Origin: Rs1 sp000416275
GTDB lineage: Bacteria > Pseudomonadota > Gammaproteobacteria > Pseudomonadales > Balneatricaceae
Length of the DNA stretch: 64,000 nucleotides
Direction of reading: 5' to 3'
Assembly (NCBI GenBank): GCA_965243635.1
Contig: OZ251574.1
Coordinates: 1,240,001 to 1,304,000 of the forward strand
Shown: positions 40,704 through 51,141 of the stretch, piece by piece
Numbering within the stretch: position 1 is the first letter of the stretch
Layout: every line of letters starts with the position of its first letter
The notes under the pieces: generated by a model
Seen by the model: the letters and a program-made list of their open reading frames with translations, nothing else
Database searches by the model: none
Told to the model about the DNA's origin: nothing
Program-made: the position numbers and the translations under genes

Positions 40704-41999
40704 CTATTTAAATTCTACGTATGCATTGGCGCGGATCTCTCTCAGCCAATTGTCTTTCTCCTCGTTGAACTTACGCTTTCCGATGACATTTCTAGCTTGG
40801 TTTTTTTGTGCTAAGTTACTAACATTTTCTGTTTTCCGGTCGGTTACTTCTAAAATATGCCAGCCAAAGCGACTTTTAAAAGGCAGACTTATATCACCAA
40901 TTTTAGTGCGATTCATTATTTTTTCAAACTCAGGTACCATTTGCCCACTTTGTGTCCAGCCTAGCTCTCCACCTTGTGAGCTGCTACCTGGGTCGTTACT
41001 GTGCTCTTCTGCTAACTCGGCAAAATTTCCCTTATGCTTAAGTAAACGTTGGTAAAGTTGCGCAGCTGTTCTCTTTGCTTGCGTCGCACTAGTGACTTCA
41101 CTAGGTGAAATAAGAATATGTCTGACTTTGGTCTTAGCTATTAGCAAAGATTTAATGCCGTTTCGTGTCTCCCTAAGTAATAACATATGGTAACCAGTTG
41201 GGGTTCTGGTCGGCTTGCTAAACTGGCCTGAACTCAGGGGGGAAATAGCATCAACTAAAGAAGCTGGTAATTCGGAGATTTTACGCCAGCCCATATCGCC
41301 ACCATTCAAAGCAGTATTTGCACTAGAATTACTAATTGCTATATCAGAGAACTTGGCGCCGGCAATTAATTTTTCATAAAGGTCGTTGGCTTTGGTTTTC
41401 GCCTCTTTGATGTTCTTTGGGGTGATCGGGTTTTTGATAGTAATTAAAATATCACTAATTAATACTTCAGCATTGTTTTTACTCGCCTGAGAGCGTAGAA
41501 AGTTTTGAATTTCACGGTCTGAAATTTGAATACGCTGGCTGATATTACCCTCTTGAAGTTTTCTAATCAGTAAGTCGGTACGAATTTTCTCCCTAGTCGC
41601 TATGTAGTCTTGTCCCTGCGCGATAATTGCCTTTCTAAACTTTGCTAAACTCATACCATTATTTTTGGCAATTTGTGAAATAGTGGTGTTTAGCTGCCTA
41701 TCAGTTACTTTTATTCCCTGATCCGATGCCATTTTCAGCATGATAGTTCGAGTGATCATCTGCTCCATCACTTGCGACTGCAATACTTGTGGTGATGGTA
41801 CTTTGGCGCGCTGTCGTTTTATTTGATTGACTGCTCTTTTTAAGCTGTTCTTAAAATCAGATTCAAGAATCACTTCATCGTTGACGATGGCAATGATTTT
41901 ATCGAGACTGGCTGCAGAAGTGGTGGTCGCCAGTGCGATTAAACTAGCCGTTATTAGGGTTTTATTTAGTAGAGCTTTAAGTGAATTAATCATTTGCAT
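40704..41999 (-). CDS. surA: Periplasmic chaperone and peptidyl-prolyl isomerase SurA
   Basis: About 431 aa. Start likely ATG 41999 or 41993, both inside or at the end of lptD; the open frame reaches 42020. A signal sequence (TLITASLIALATTTSAAS) precedes the N-terminal SurA domain (LDKIIAIVNDEVILESDF). Two parvulin domains follow (SDILITIKNP..; VRHILISPSEV..GELGWTQSGQMVPEFE). It escorts outer-membrane proteins, including LptD encoded directly upstream. Confidence 0.95.
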   Translation of the reverse strand: MQMINSLKALLNKTLITASLIALATTTSAASLDKIIAIVNDEVILESDFKNSLKRAVNQIKRQRAKVPSPQVLQSQVMEQMITRTIMLKMASDQGIKVTDRQLNTTISQIAKNNGMSLAKFRKAIIAQGQDYIATREKIRTDLLIRKLQEGNISQRIQISDREIQNFLRSQASKNNAEVLISDILITIKNPITPKNIKEAKTKANDLYEKLIAGAKFSDIAISNSSANTALNGGDMGWRKISELPASLVDAISPLSSGQFSKPTRTPTGYHMLLLRETRNGIKSLLIAKTKVRHILISPSEVTSATQAKRTAAQLYQRLLKHKGNFAELAEEHSNDPGSSSQGGELGWTQSGQMVPEFEKIMNRTKIGDISLPFKSRFGWHILEVTDRKTENVSNLAQKNQARNVIGKRKFNEEKDNWLREIRANAYVEFK

Positions 42000-44778
42000 T
42001 ATAATACTCACGTTTTTCATAACCTTTAATTTTGTTTCTAAGTTCTGTTGTCGGACTTTTTCCGATCCCGCCTAAGCCTTTTAATACGAACTGTAGGGCA
42101 ATCGAATTATCTCGTTTATTGTTGGATTCTAATTCTTGTCTAAATACTACTCGGGTTTTCCAGCAGCAACTTTGGTATTCCAAGCCTGCTGCTATATCTA
42201 CTGTGTCGTTGGTTTTCCAATCGTATTGGACTAAACCTAAACTGGACCATCTCTCGTTTATCGGCCAAAGATAAGAGAGGGTGGTTTGTTTACGAATATC
42301 ACGCGTAAAGCGGTGTCTTACGCCAATAACATGATTTTGATCTTCTTCGTACTTTAAGTCTAGGGTCATTTCTGAGTTGTTGAACGTTCCCGCATCAAAA
42401 GCGGCATCGAACAGTGCGCGTACTCTGATGTTAGGTCGCCAAATAATGGAGGTCGCAAAATCAGATGAGTTATCTTTTATTGGAGCATCACTGGGGTCAA
42501 TGCGAACTTCTCGGTCGCTAAAATAAAAGGCGTGGCCAACACTGGCTGATATTATTTCTCGCCCTTGGTCTGAAATAACTCTAGAGGTCAAGCCTAGAGA
42601 AACTTGCTGAGCATCGCCAAATCGGTCATCGCCACTAAAGCGATTATCCCTAAATAGCGAGTTGTAAGTGAAAGTCAGCTCTGAAGTATCAAAATCTGGC
42701 AGGTCGCTCTGATCCTTATATGGAACATATAGCGCGTAGAGCCTTGGCTCAAGAGTTTGTGTATAAGACTTACCTTGGAAGCTCATATCGCGATCAAAAA
42801 ACAGCCCTGAATCTATTTCTAAGATAGGAACGGTCACGCTTTGATTGCTGCTAATGTTACTTGGCTGATCACTTAAATGATAATTAGCATGCCAAAATTT
42901 CACCGCCGGCTTAATGTATCCCCATGAATTTCTGTATTCACCGGTAATGCTAGGGTTTAAAATTAGACGATCACCGACCGTCAAATCTCTGCCTGTTAGC
43001 CCGGTTTGGTCACGGTCAAAACGGGTGAACACCGAGCGATGGTTAAAATTATAATGCTGGTAGTTATCTGGCAGAGTGCCGGTTAGTCTGATCTCTGGCA
43101 AGCGTTGGTAGGGCTTCTTCTTAGTAGAGTCTATAGTTTGGTACTTTTGTAATAAAATCGAACTCTTCCAAGTGTCAGCTTGATAGATGATCTTAGCTGA
43201 TTGATTAAGATGATCGTTATCTCCCTCATCGATATTTAATTTAGTATCAAAATCAGAAAAATAATCATCATCACTCACCTCTGTATAGTCAACTACAGTG
43301 GTTATTCTATCGTATCTACCGGTGTGGTTGAGGCCAAGTACCCAGCGTCGTTTATCTAGTGTGGTCTTTTGACTTGCAAACCCGGTACTTAAGACATTTA
43401 AGCTGTTTTCATCTAGGTAGCGAAATTCATTCTCTAGCAGTATGTTGCCATCACTAAACAGGGAGGTAGTTAGTGTGTCATCCATATTGGTAGCGATATT
43501 AAAATAATAGGGAATGGCGATACTGCTGTCACCACTCCTAAATTTAATACTGGGATATAGGAAACCGCTCTGTCGTCTATCGTCAATCGGGAAATAGAAG
43601 AATGGTAAATACAATACAGAATTACCAAATATTACCAGCCTAGCATTGTCGGCACGACCGAAGCCTGAGACCAAGTCTAAATTAATTTTATCCGCTGAAA
43701 TTTTCCAGGCGTTTTCACCCGGTGGACAAAAAGTATAACTGCCTTTTTCTATATCGAGGACATTTTTTGAACGACGAATAATTACATCTGCATCGCCGCG
43801 AATGTGTTTCTCGTGAATCACATACTTGGCATCATAGAGACGGGTTTCCTCTTCATTGATATTGCCTTCAGCCTTAGATGCAACAATTAGCATGCCGGTC
43901 TGTCGAAAGGTCACCCCATCTTCCAAGCTGAATGCGCCGGTTTCTTGGTCTAGCTTGGCCAGCGGACTATGCAGGCTACGATTACCTTGTTGTAAGTCAA
44001 CATTGCCGGTTAATGTTGACGACTTACCTATTTCTGTGGCCGATTGGTCGGCAGTGATAAATATCGCCTGTAAATCAGGCGGGGTATCTGCTGCTGAATC
44101 ATCACCGATCGTCGGAGAAATATAGCGCCCTTTGCATACTTTCTGACTATTTTCGCTGGCTGTGTAGGGATACCAATCTAAGGATTTATAGTCTATATCG
44201 GTCTGCTCTACCTCGGTGCTATACGACGGAGATTGCGCATTATTGGCCAAAATTAGCGGCTGTTTGTCGCCAGCGCTGCTCTTTAGCTGATTCGCTGTAT
44301 AATCAGTTTTATTCGATAAACTGTCAGCTTTAGCGGTAGTCTCGCTGGTTATTGATGGGTGGTTGTTACTGGTAGAATTAAGCGCTTTTTTAAGTGCGGC
44401 TAAGTGTTGATCTATCACTGGCGCAGTGATTGGATGCGATGAAGCTTGACTAGAGTGATCAGGCGGAGCCGTTGCAGAGGGGGCTTTGGCAATAACCTTA
44501 TTTCTGACAGGGGTGAATTTTTTGCTGCTGCTAGCAGGAGCAGAAGTCGGCGCTTTTTTTGTGGCGATAAACGGTCTGTTTCTAGGTTGTTTCGCGTTAG
44601 CTGTTGGTTTTTTGTCAAGTAAAGCGGTTGCTGATACGGATGCACTGCAGTCCCACTGATCGTTAACTTGACGACAATTCCAATCTTGATTCGCAAAAGC
44701 CACGGATTGAATACTGCTCAAGGTGACGGCCAGTATAGCTAGATAAAGTTGGTGAGATGAGTGTTTCTTAAACAGCAT
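41986..44778 (-). CDS. lptD: LPS-assembly protein LptD
   Basis: 930 aa, long but within range. Signal peptide (LYLAILAVTLSSIQSVAFA), a low-complexity region rich in Lys, Ala, Ser and Thr (residues 50-190), the OstA jellyroll (GNVDLQQGNRSLHSPLAKLD), then the C-terminal beta-barrel with YFPIDDRRQSGFLYPSI. CC near the C-terminus (YQSCCWKTRVVFRQE) is the conserved disulfide pair. Outer-membrane translocon for LPS with LptE. Overlaps surA. Confidence 0.97.
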   Translation of the reverse strand: MLFKKHSSHQLYLAILAVTLSSIQSVAFANQDWNCRQVNDQWDCSASVSATALLDKKPTANAKQPRNRPFIATKKAPTSAPASSSKKFTPVRNKVIAKAPSATAPPDHSSQASSHPITAPVIDQHLAALKKALNSTSNNHPSITSETTAKADSLSNKTDYTANQLKSSAGDKQPLILANNAQSPSYSTEVEQTDIDYKSLDWYPYTASENSQKVCKGRYISPTIGDDSAADTPPDLQAIFITADQSATEIGKSSTLTGNVDLQQGNRSLHSPLAKLDQETGAFSLEDGVTFRQTGMLIVASKAEGNINEEETRLYDAKYVIHEKHIRGDADVIIRRSKNVLDIEKGSYTFCPPGENAWKISADKINLDLVSGFGRADNARLVIFGNSVLYLPFFYFPIDDRRQSGFLYPSIKFRSGDSSIAIPYYFNIATNMDDTLTTSLFSDGNILLENEFRYLDENSLNVLSTGFASQKTTLDKRRWVLGLNHTGRYDRITTVVDYTEVSDDDYFSDFDTKLNIDEGDNDHLNQSAKIIYQADTWKSSILLQKYQTIDSTKKKPYQRLPEIRLTGTLPDNYQHYNFNHRSVFTRFDRDQTGLTGRDLTVGDRLILNPSITGEYRNSWGYIKPAVKFWHANYHLSDQPSNISSNQSVTVPILEIDSGLFFDRDMSFQGKSYTQTLEPRLYALYVPYKDQSDLPDFDTSELTFTYNSLFRDNRFSGDDRFGDAQQVSLGLTSRVISDQGREIISASVGHAFYFSDREVRIDPSDAPIKDNSSDFATSIIWRPNIRVRALFDAAFDAGTFNNSEMTLDLKYEEDQNHVIGVRHRFTRDIRKQTTLSYLWPINERWSSLGLVQYDWKTNDTVDIAAGLEYQSCCWKTRVVFRQELESNNKRDNSIALQFVLKGLGGIGKSPTTELRNKIKGYEKREYYNAND

Positions 44779-45012
44779 TTATTGAAATCCAACCCTAGTA
44801 AGTTTAAAAATATCTTCTTGATGAATTGAACATTGTTCAATGTGCTGAAATAATAGAATAAAATGGTAAAGCTCATCAAATATATACGTTTTTAGTGTGT
44901 TTTTGTAAAATAAATACCTAAACGTCAAAAACCCTTAGCCATAAATGGGCTAGCAGAAGGATAATAGAGCAAATGACTTCTGAATTACAGTATTTGTGGA
45001 AAACAATAGAGA

Positions 45013-46044
45013 ATGCAGCAACTTTCTGAAATGTATACGTGGATAGAATCGTTAATAGTATCTGGAGCAATAAAAATAGCTGGAGATTGGGATGTTTGTC
45101 CGCTTAAAGGCGATGCGAGCTGCCGGAGCTATTTTAGGCTGCACAGTGCTGCCGGTGATAAAATTTTAGTCTCCAGCCCTGTACAGCGAATCGATAATTC
45201 AATCTTTATTGCAAGGGCCGAGCAATGGCGGCAGTATCAAGTTAACGTGCCGAGTATTTATTGTGTTGATGAACAGCGGGGATTTATGTTGATTGAAGAT
45301 TTTGGCAACCGCCATTTATTTGATCTATTAACCAGTGAATTCAATGCCGAGCTCTATCAAAAAGCGATTGAGCAGTTAATAGAGATACAAAAAGTTCCCC
45401 ACAGTCCGCTAGTGGCTTTTGATCGGGAATTTTTACTGCGTGAAATGCGCTTGTTTGAGCAATGGCTGGTAAAATATCAACTGGATTTAGCGGTGCCGAG
45501 CTGCTTAGATGCGGTCTATGAACTATTGGTGGAAAGTGCATTAGAGCAACCCCAAGTGACCATGCATAGAGATTTTCACAGTCGTAATTTGTTAGTCAAA
45601 CAGCATAAAATTGCGGTCATCGATTTTCAAGATGCGGTGCGTGGGCCAATCTCTTATGATTTAGCGTCATTGCTACGCGATTGTTATATCAATATAACGG
45701 ATCAGCAAACAGCGCAGTTAATTAACTATTATTTGCAATTGTCGCAAAGTGCACAGCTACTGAATCGCTCTATAACACCGCAACAATTTGAAAAATGGTT
45801 TGATTTGATCGGCTTGCAGCGACATTTAAAAGTCTTAGGGCTGTTTATACGCTTGGGAGTTGAGGAGCAAAAAAGCGCTTATCTGGCAGACATACCAAGA
45901 GTGTTCGGCTATGTGCTAAAAATTGCGGCTAAATATAGTGAGTTGGCAGAATTTTCGCAGTGGTTAGAGGCAGTGGTCGCTCCTGCATTAACTGGGCAGC
46001 GCTGGTATTCGTTAGATAAAACTCAAATCGAGAAATTATTGTGA
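45013..46044 (+). CDS. amgK: N-acetylmuramate/N-acetylglucosamine kinase AmgK
   Basis: 343 aa, aminoglycoside-phosphotransferase fold. LKGDASCRSYFRLH (nucleotide loop), TMHRDFHSRNLLVKQHKIAVIDFQDAVRGPISYDLASLLRD (catalytic loop and Mg-binding Asp). With MurU it forms the anabolic recycling route from MurNAc to UDP-MurNAc, bypassing fosfomycin-sensitive MurA. Overlaps murU by 4 bp (GTGA). Confidence 0.93.
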   Translation: MQQLSEMYTWIESLIVSGAIKIAGDWDVCPLKGDASCRSYFRLHSAAGDKILVSSPVQRIDNSIFIARAEQWRQYQVNVPSIYCVDEQRGFMLIEDFGNRHLFDLLTSEFNAELYQKAIEQLIEIQKVPHSPLVAFDREFLLREMRLFEQWLVKYQLDLAVPSCLDAVYELLVESALEQPQVTMHRDFHSRNLLVKQHKIAVIDFQDAVRGPISYDLASLLRDCYINITDQQTAQLINYYLQLSQSAQLLNRSITPQQFEKWFDLIGLQRHLKVLGLFIRLGVEEQKSAYLADIPRVFGYVLKIAAKYSELAEFSQWLEAVVAPALTGQRWYSLDKTQIEKLL

Positions 46045-46739
46045 AGGCGATGATATTAGCTGCTGGGCGTGGTCGAAGAATGCAGCATCTTACTGAAACA
46101 GTACCTAAGCCTTTAATACCCGTGTTAAATAAGCCACTGATCGAATATCATCTAGAAAATTTGCAACAGGCAGGATTTACCACGGTGATCATTAATGTGT
46201 CTTGGCTTGCCAATCAATTGGAAGAGTATCTAAACCAGCAGTATACCGGCAATCTAAATATAAAAATTTATCCTGAAATTGATGCGCTAGAAACTGGGGG
46301 AGGAGTGTTTTCAGCTCTGGGTGAATTAAGTGATAACGATGCTCCCTTTCTGGTGGTAAACTCCGATGTAATGTCTGATTTTAATTATGCGGATGTAAAG
46401 CGTGAAATTACCGGCTTGGCACATTTGTATATGATTAAAAATCCACCGCAGCACTCGCTAGGTGACTTTCAACTTAAAGAAGATGGTTTCTTGGCTATTG
46501 CTGAAAAAACACCCAATGCTACCAGCACTGCGCTGACTTTTTCGGGGATTAGTATTCTCACTCCAAAACTGTTTGCCGATTGTACTATGGGTAAATTTAG
46601 CTTGGCTGAGTTATTTAAAAAATATATTCTCAAGGGTTTAATTAGCGGTGAACAGTTACATAATAAATGGATAGATGTCGGTACTGTCGAGCGGTTAGCG
46701 CTAGCGGAAGAGTGGCAGCGTAGCTTGCAAGAAGTATGA
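46041..46739 (+). CDS. murU: N-acetylmuramate alpha-1-phosphate uridylyltransferase MurU
   Basis: 232 aa, GTG start overlapping the amgK stop. Nucleotidyltransferase signature MILAAGRGRRMQHLTETVPKPLIPVLNKPLIEY, GGGVFSALGEL, and the acidic VVNSDVMSD and WIDVGTVERL. The amgK pairing supports MurU over a generic sugar-phosphate uridylyltransferase. Confidence 0.92.
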   Translation: MKAMILAAGRGRRMQHLTETVPKPLIPVLNKPLIEYHLENLQQAGFTTVIINVSWLANQLEEYLNQQYTGNLNIKIYPEIDALETGGGVFSALGELSDNDAPFLVVNSDVMSDFNYADVKREITGLAHLYMIKNPPQHSLGDFQLKEDGFLAIAEKTPNATSTALTFSGISILTPKLFADCTMGKFSLAELFKKYILKGLISGEQLHNKWIDVGTVERLALAEEWQRSLQEV

Positions 46740-46793
46740 TATTGTTGCTGTGACTTGCTTGAGTTTACAGATTGAAGATAATAATTTTTATAT

Positions 46794-47612
46794 GTGGCAA
46801 TTATGAATCAACAAATTTTACAGACCATCAAAAAATGTAGAATCGGTATTTTTATTGGTGGTGCGATAGGTCTTTTCTCAGGCAATATAACCGGTTTAAT
46901 GCTCGGAGCGGTAGTCGGTTTTTTTATTAATCGCTGGTTATATAATCTGCTGCTCGGTGAGGGCTCACCGCAAGCGCTGTTCTTTAAAGCCACCTTTTTG
47001 GTGATGGGGAAAGTGGCCAAAGCCGATGGACGTGTCACTGAACAGGAGATTCAGTTTGCCCGAGATGTGATGATCAGAATGCGCTTGGACGAGGAGAAAA
47101 GACGCCAGGCAATGGCCTTTTTTGCCGAGGGTAAAGAGGCCGATTACGATTTGGGAAAAGTATTGCGCCCTTTGAGTATGCTTATTCAAAGGCGCAGCGC
47201 AGTGAAAATAATGTTTTTGGAAATTCAGCTGCAAACGGCGATGTCGGACGGCGAAGTTTCCCCCAATGAGCTAAAAGTTATTCAGCAAGTCTGTACCTTC
47301 CTAAAAATGTCGCAGCAGGAAATGAATGAACTGCTGACCAGACTGCAAGCTCAGCAGTCTTTTCACGGCTCTTCGGCAATGCCAAATTCGCAATCCACCA
47401 TCGACGACGCTTACAAAGTGATTGGAGTGGCTGTTGATGTATCAGATGCCGTATTGAAAAAAGCTTACCGCCGGTTAATGAGTCAACATCACCCGGATAA
47501 ATTGGTCGCTAAAGGTTTACCGCAGGAAATGATGCAATTAGCTAAGGAAAAAACACAAGAAATACAAGCGGCTTACGATGTGCTGAAGAATTCACGCAAG
47601 AATAAAAAGTGA
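46794..47612 (+). CDS. djlA: DnaJ-like membrane co-chaperone DjlA
   Basis: 272 aa (start GTG 46794 or ATG 46803). An N-terminal transmembrane segment with glycine-zipper character (IGIFIGGAIGLFSGNITGLMLGAVVGFFI), a TerB-like domain (VMGKVAKADGRVTEQEIQFA ... AMSDGEVSPNELKVIQQV), then a C-terminal J domain with the HPD tripeptide (SQHHPDKLVAKGLP). Stimulates DnaK at the inner membrane. Confidence 0.95.
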   Translation: MAIMNQQILQTIKKCRIGIFIGGAIGLFSGNITGLMLGAVVGFFINRWLYNLLLGEGSPQALFFKATFLVMGKVAKADGRVTEQEIQFARDVMIRMRLDEEKRRQAMAFFAEGKEADYDLGKVLRPLSMLIQRRSAVKIMFLEIQLQTAMSDGEVSPNELKVIQQVCTFLKMSQQEMNELLTRLQAQQSFHGSSAMPNSQSTIDDAYKVIGVAVDVSDAVLKKAYRRLMSQHHPDKLVAKGLPQEMMQLAKEKTQEIQAAYDVLKNSRKNKK

Positions 47613-47741
47613 ATATGGGGTTTGAGGGGAACTCTGCAGACCCAAGCATCTATATACTGGTGTTTTTTAGTCAGCCACTTTTCCGTCTGCAATAATTTTT
47701 CCTAAACTACGAACTTGTTAGTTTGAGCGAAAAATTCCTGG

Positions 47742-48866
47742 CTAAACGCCAGGTTTTTGGTTCTTTTTTCTGCTAATTTTAGGTTTTGTTTTTTTCTCTT
47801 TGGCTATTATTAATGGCTTTTCTACATACTTCTTCAGCACTCCCCGTACTTTCTTTAGCAGCCAGCTATTGCCTTGTCTTCCCCAAGTTAAAGCCGATGC
47901 CTTAATTTGGATGTACTGTTCTATTTCTGATAAATTGGCGGCGCGCTTACGTGCCAGTGCTGGGTTGATGCCGATTGATAAGTTTGCGTTATGCGGTGTG
48001 TAAATATCGAAGGTGTCTATTTTTATGTCGCCAAGCATTTGCGTCAGTTTAGGTGCACTAACATCGGTTGACTGTAGTGGGTTAATTAACAACAGCCGGA
48101 AGTTTTCTTTATCGGCGGCTGGGATGGTCACCGCAAAAGCGGCTGCCCAAGTTGCGCCCTGACCAATACCGGCGATAATCACCGCGTCTGATTTTTCAGT
48201 GAGTAGCTTAATGCTGGCCTGGGCTCTGGCTAAGGATATTTCAGCCAGTGTCTTTACTGCAATTGGCGGCTCTTCAGTGCTGCTGTTCGGTGTTGTCTGC
48301 GCCGCTGTATCTGGCGCATCAGTATCTTTATCTTTGGCCTTTGCAGTCTCGGTCTTTGCTTCGACAGTATCTTCCACCGCTGCTGTAGCGTCGTTAGTGC
48401 TTTCGGGGTCTTGGGTGTCCTCTTTGTATTCGGATCTTAGCGGAATGGCAGGCAGGGTTGTCTGCGGTAAAGTGAGGACTGCAGTTTGCCATTGGTATCG
48501 AGTTAATCCGACTCTCAATGGGTTTAAACTCACCAAAGTATCCGAGTGTAGGCGCTCGTCGGGGAAAAATAATAGGCTGCCCAGCGGCTCTTTTACATCG
48601 GCTGCCAAATAGTAGAGGTTGAATTCTTGCTCGAGTGCCGTCAGTTTAAGAACTTGGGTTAAAGAATTGCTTAAATACGCTGCAATCTCTAATTCGGTCT
48701 CTTGTTTGGTGTTGGGCATGCTGCGCGTAACAGGCTCTTCTGAATTTTCACTGTCCGCACTGTTTTCAGCATCGCTAGCTGCTTGTTCAGTTGCCTTAGC
48801 ATGGCTGTCGGCGTGAGCATTGTTGAGAATAAGGCTAAAAAAGCTAATTAGTAAGATTTTTTTCAT
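47742..48866 (-). CDS. DUF3530 family secreted protein
   Basis: 374 aa with a signal peptide (KKILLISFFSLILNNAHA). Alpha/beta-hydrolase-like pattern: LGSLLFFPDERLHSD.., AVIIAGIGQGATWAAAFAV (nucleophile-elbow-like GIGQGA, but without Ser), LLLINPLQ. A Glu/Thr/Ala-rich low-complexity insert occupies residues 150-200 and the tail is Lys-rich. Function unknown; DUF3530 genes are widespread in gammaproteobacteria. Confidence 0.8.
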   Translation of the reverse strand: MKKILLISFFSLILNNAHADSHAKATEQAASDAENSADSENSEEPVTRSMPNTKQETELEIAAYLSNSLTQVLKLTALEQEFNLYYLAADVKEPLGSLLFFPDERLHSDTLVSLNPLRVGLTRYQWQTAVLTLPQTTLPAIPLRSEYKEDTQDPESTNDATAAVEDTVEAKTETAKAKDKDTDAPDTAAQTTPNSSTEEPPIAVKTLAEISLARAQASIKLLTEKSDAVIIAGIGQGATWAAAFAVTIPAADKENFRLLLINPLQSTDVSAPKLTQMLGDIKIDTFDIYTPHNANLSIGINPALARKRAANLSEIEQYIQIKASALTWGRQGNSWLLKKVRGVLKKYVEKPLIIAKEKKTKPKISRKKNQKPGV

Positions 48867-48973
48867 AAAGAAATAGTTATCACTGAATTTTTAAAAGTCT
48901 AAGGATATTAATACGTCAGCCATTTAGATACAATGTGGCGCAATAATTTGAATCAAAATATTAAGGTACATCC

Positions 48974-49642
48974 ATGAAAGACTTTAAAATTGCACCATCT
49001 ATATTAGCTGCTGATTTCGCTAAATTGGGTGAAGAAGTAGAAAACGTGCTGGCCGCTGGTGCTGATATTGTGCACTTTGATGTGATGGATAATCACTATG
49101 TACCTAATCTTACGATCGGCCCTATGGTGTGCAGTGCGTTAAGAAAGCATGGAATTACCGCACCGATTGATGTGCACTTAATGGTTAAACCTGTCGACAG
49201 CATGATCGCACAATTTATCGATGCGGGAGCCAGTTATATTACTTTCCACCCTGAAGCGTCAGAGCATATCGATCGCTCGCTGCAAATGATTAGAGATGCG
49301 GGATGCAAGGCCGGTTTAGTGTTTAATCCAGCGACATCTCTACACTATCTCGATCATGTATTAGATAAGTTAGATATGATTTTATTAATGTCGGTTAACC
49401 CAGGCTTTGGCGGGCAAAAATTTATCCCCGCTACGCTGACTAAATTGGCGCAAGTGCGCAAGTTGATTGATCACTCTAAACTAGATATTCGACTGGAAGT
49501 AGACGGCGGCGTCACGGTTGAGAATATCGCGGCAGTGGCCGCGGCTGGTGCCGATACTTTTGTGGCAGGTTCGGCCATTTTTAATACGCCTGATTATGAA
49601 AAAACTATCTGTCAAATGCGCAAAAATTTGGCATCACTATAG
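48974..49642 (+). CDS. rpe: Ribulose-phosphate 3-epimerase
   Basis: 222 aa TIM barrel. IAPSILAADFAKLGEEV, HFDVMDNHYVPNLTIGP (metal His/Asp), DVHLMVKPVD, MSVNPGFGGQKFI, LEVDGGVTVENI. Interconverts ribulose-5-P and xylulose-5-P. Monocistronic-looking. Confidence 0.98.
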   Translation: MKDFKIAPSILAADFAKLGEEVENVLAAGADIVHFDVMDNHYVPNLTIGPMVCSALRKHGITAPIDVHLMVKPVDSMIAQFIDAGASYITFHPEASEHIDRSLQMIRDAGCKAGLVFNPATSLHYLDHVLDKLDMILLMSVNPGFGGQKFIPATLTKLAQVRKLIDHSKLDIRLEVDGGVTVENIAAVAAAGADTFVAGSAIFNTPDYEKTICQMRKNLASL

Positions 49643-49800
49643 TTAATTAAACTAGTTAAAGGCTCCAGCCACTAATCTTGTCGGTGAATTTGCAAATGTC
49701 GAACTTTTTAAATGTTGTGCAATCTATGACTCTCCAAGCTAGTGGGGCTCTAGAGGCACTGTTTAGTCAACGCATGATAACGGGAGTGATATAAAGTTAG

Positions 49801-51141
49801 ATGTTGAATTTTATAAAATCTAAGTTAGCGATTTTAAAACAATTTATGGGTAACTTACCTAAATTGCACTTGGCTATAATAAGCGGCTTGTTTATCATTT
49901 GTCTGCTGCTTTTGATGGTGCCGTTTTTGTTTAATAGTGCCACTAAGCAAGAAATCACCATGCCCGAATTGTTTGATCCCGCGCCAACTAGCGATAGCAG
50001 TGCACAGGCAGAATTAGATAACTATGCGGCAAGTGCGGTTGATGTGCCTGATTATGAATGGGTGGTTTCTGAAGGGGATACCTTAGGAAAAGTGTTTTCA
50101 ATGTTTAATTTGTCATCGACAATGACAAAAATTTTGGAAGCTGATAAAAACGTACTCTCTTTAGATATTATTAATACTGGTGACACCTATCGGTTCTGGT
50201 TAAGCGGTAATGATGATAAATTTGACGCTAAAGGTATCGTGCTTAACCGTATGGAGCAAGTGCTTGGGATTGAACATCAAGTGGTGTTTGAGCGTAAAGG
50301 TGCTGGCTTTGAGTACAAAGAAACTATTAAAGAGGGAACTTGGAGGCAAGCTCGGATAGCGGGGGTGGTTAAAAGCGGCAGTAACTTTTATAATTCCGCT
50401 GTTGCTCTAGGACTGCCACGCAATGATGTTGCGGTGATTGGTCGCCTGTTAAAATCTAGATTTAATTTTGCGCGCAGTACTGCAGCAGGAGATAAATTTC
50501 AAATCATTCTCTCTAGCCAATATGTCGGCGATACTTTTACCGGTAATACTAAAATTGAAGGGGTTAGGTTTTTCAATCGCAAGCGTGTTTACTCGGCATT
50601 TTCCTACCAAGGTAATTATTTTGACGGTAAGGGTGAGGGGCTAGAACGGGCTTTTTCTCGCTACCCTCTTAAAACCGCTTATCGCATATCGTCAAATTTC
50701 AATCCGCGTAGAAGGCATCCAATTACCAGATTGATCAGGCCGCACAATGGTACTGATTTTGCAGTGCGAACTGGTACTCCCGTTTATGCACCTGGGGACG
50801 GGGTAGTAAAAAGAGTGGTGCGACATAAATATGCAGGCCTGTATGTTGAAATCCAGCACAGTTACAAATACCGTACTCGCTATCTACATTTAAGTAAGTC
50901 ATTAGTGAGAAAGGGTCAGCGGGTAAAGCGCGGCCAAAAAATTGCCTTAAGTGGCAATACCGGTGCCTCGACCGGTGCTCACTTGCACTATGAATTTCAT
51001 ATTAATAAAAAACCGATCAATGCCATGGGGAATAAAGTACCAATCGCTATCGGTGTTGACCGTAAATCTATGGCCGCTTATAAGAAAAAAGTATCCAGTT
51101 TGATAAAAGCGATGGAAAATGCAAGCTTAAGCAGTACCTGA
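49801..51141 (+). CDS. M23-family murein endopeptidase (MepM-like)
   Basis: 446 aa. One N-terminal membrane anchor (LHLAIISGLFIICLLLLMVPFLF), an OapA/LysM-like region (EWVVSEGDTLGKVFSMFNLS), and a C-terminal LytM domain with zinc ligands in HNGTDFAVRTGTPVYAPGDGVV and GASTGAHLHYEF. Likely cuts D-Ala-meso-DAP crosslinks during growth. Its last codons (SST, stop TGA) overlap the edge of the inverted-repeat element that follows. Confidence 0.93.
   Translation: MLNFIKSKLAILKQFMGNLPKLHLAIISGLFIICLLLLMVPFLFNSATKQEITMPELFDPAPTSDSSAQAELDNYAASAVDVPDYEWVVSEGDTLGKVFSMFNLSSTMTKILEADKNVLSLDIINTGDTYRFWLSGNDDKFDAKGIVLNRMEQVLGIEHQVVFERKGAGFEYKETIKEGTWRQARIAGVVKSGSNFYNSAVALGLPRNDVAVIGRLLKSRFNFARSTAAGDKFQIILSSQYVGDTFTGNTKIEGVRFFNRKRVYSAFSYQGNYFDGKGEGLERAFSRYPLKTAYRISSNFNPRRRHPITRLIRPHNGTDFAVRTGTPVYAPGDGVVKRVVRHKYAGLYVEIQHSYKYRTRYLHLSKSLVRKGQRVKRGQKIALSGNTGASTGAHLHYEFHINKKPINAMGNKVPIAIGVDRKSMAAYKKKVSSLIKAMENASLSST

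Noticed and set aside
48199..48612. + strand ORF opposite the DUF3530 gene
   Set aside because: It arises from the low-complexity Thr/Ala/Glu insert read backwards; no start signal or family match.
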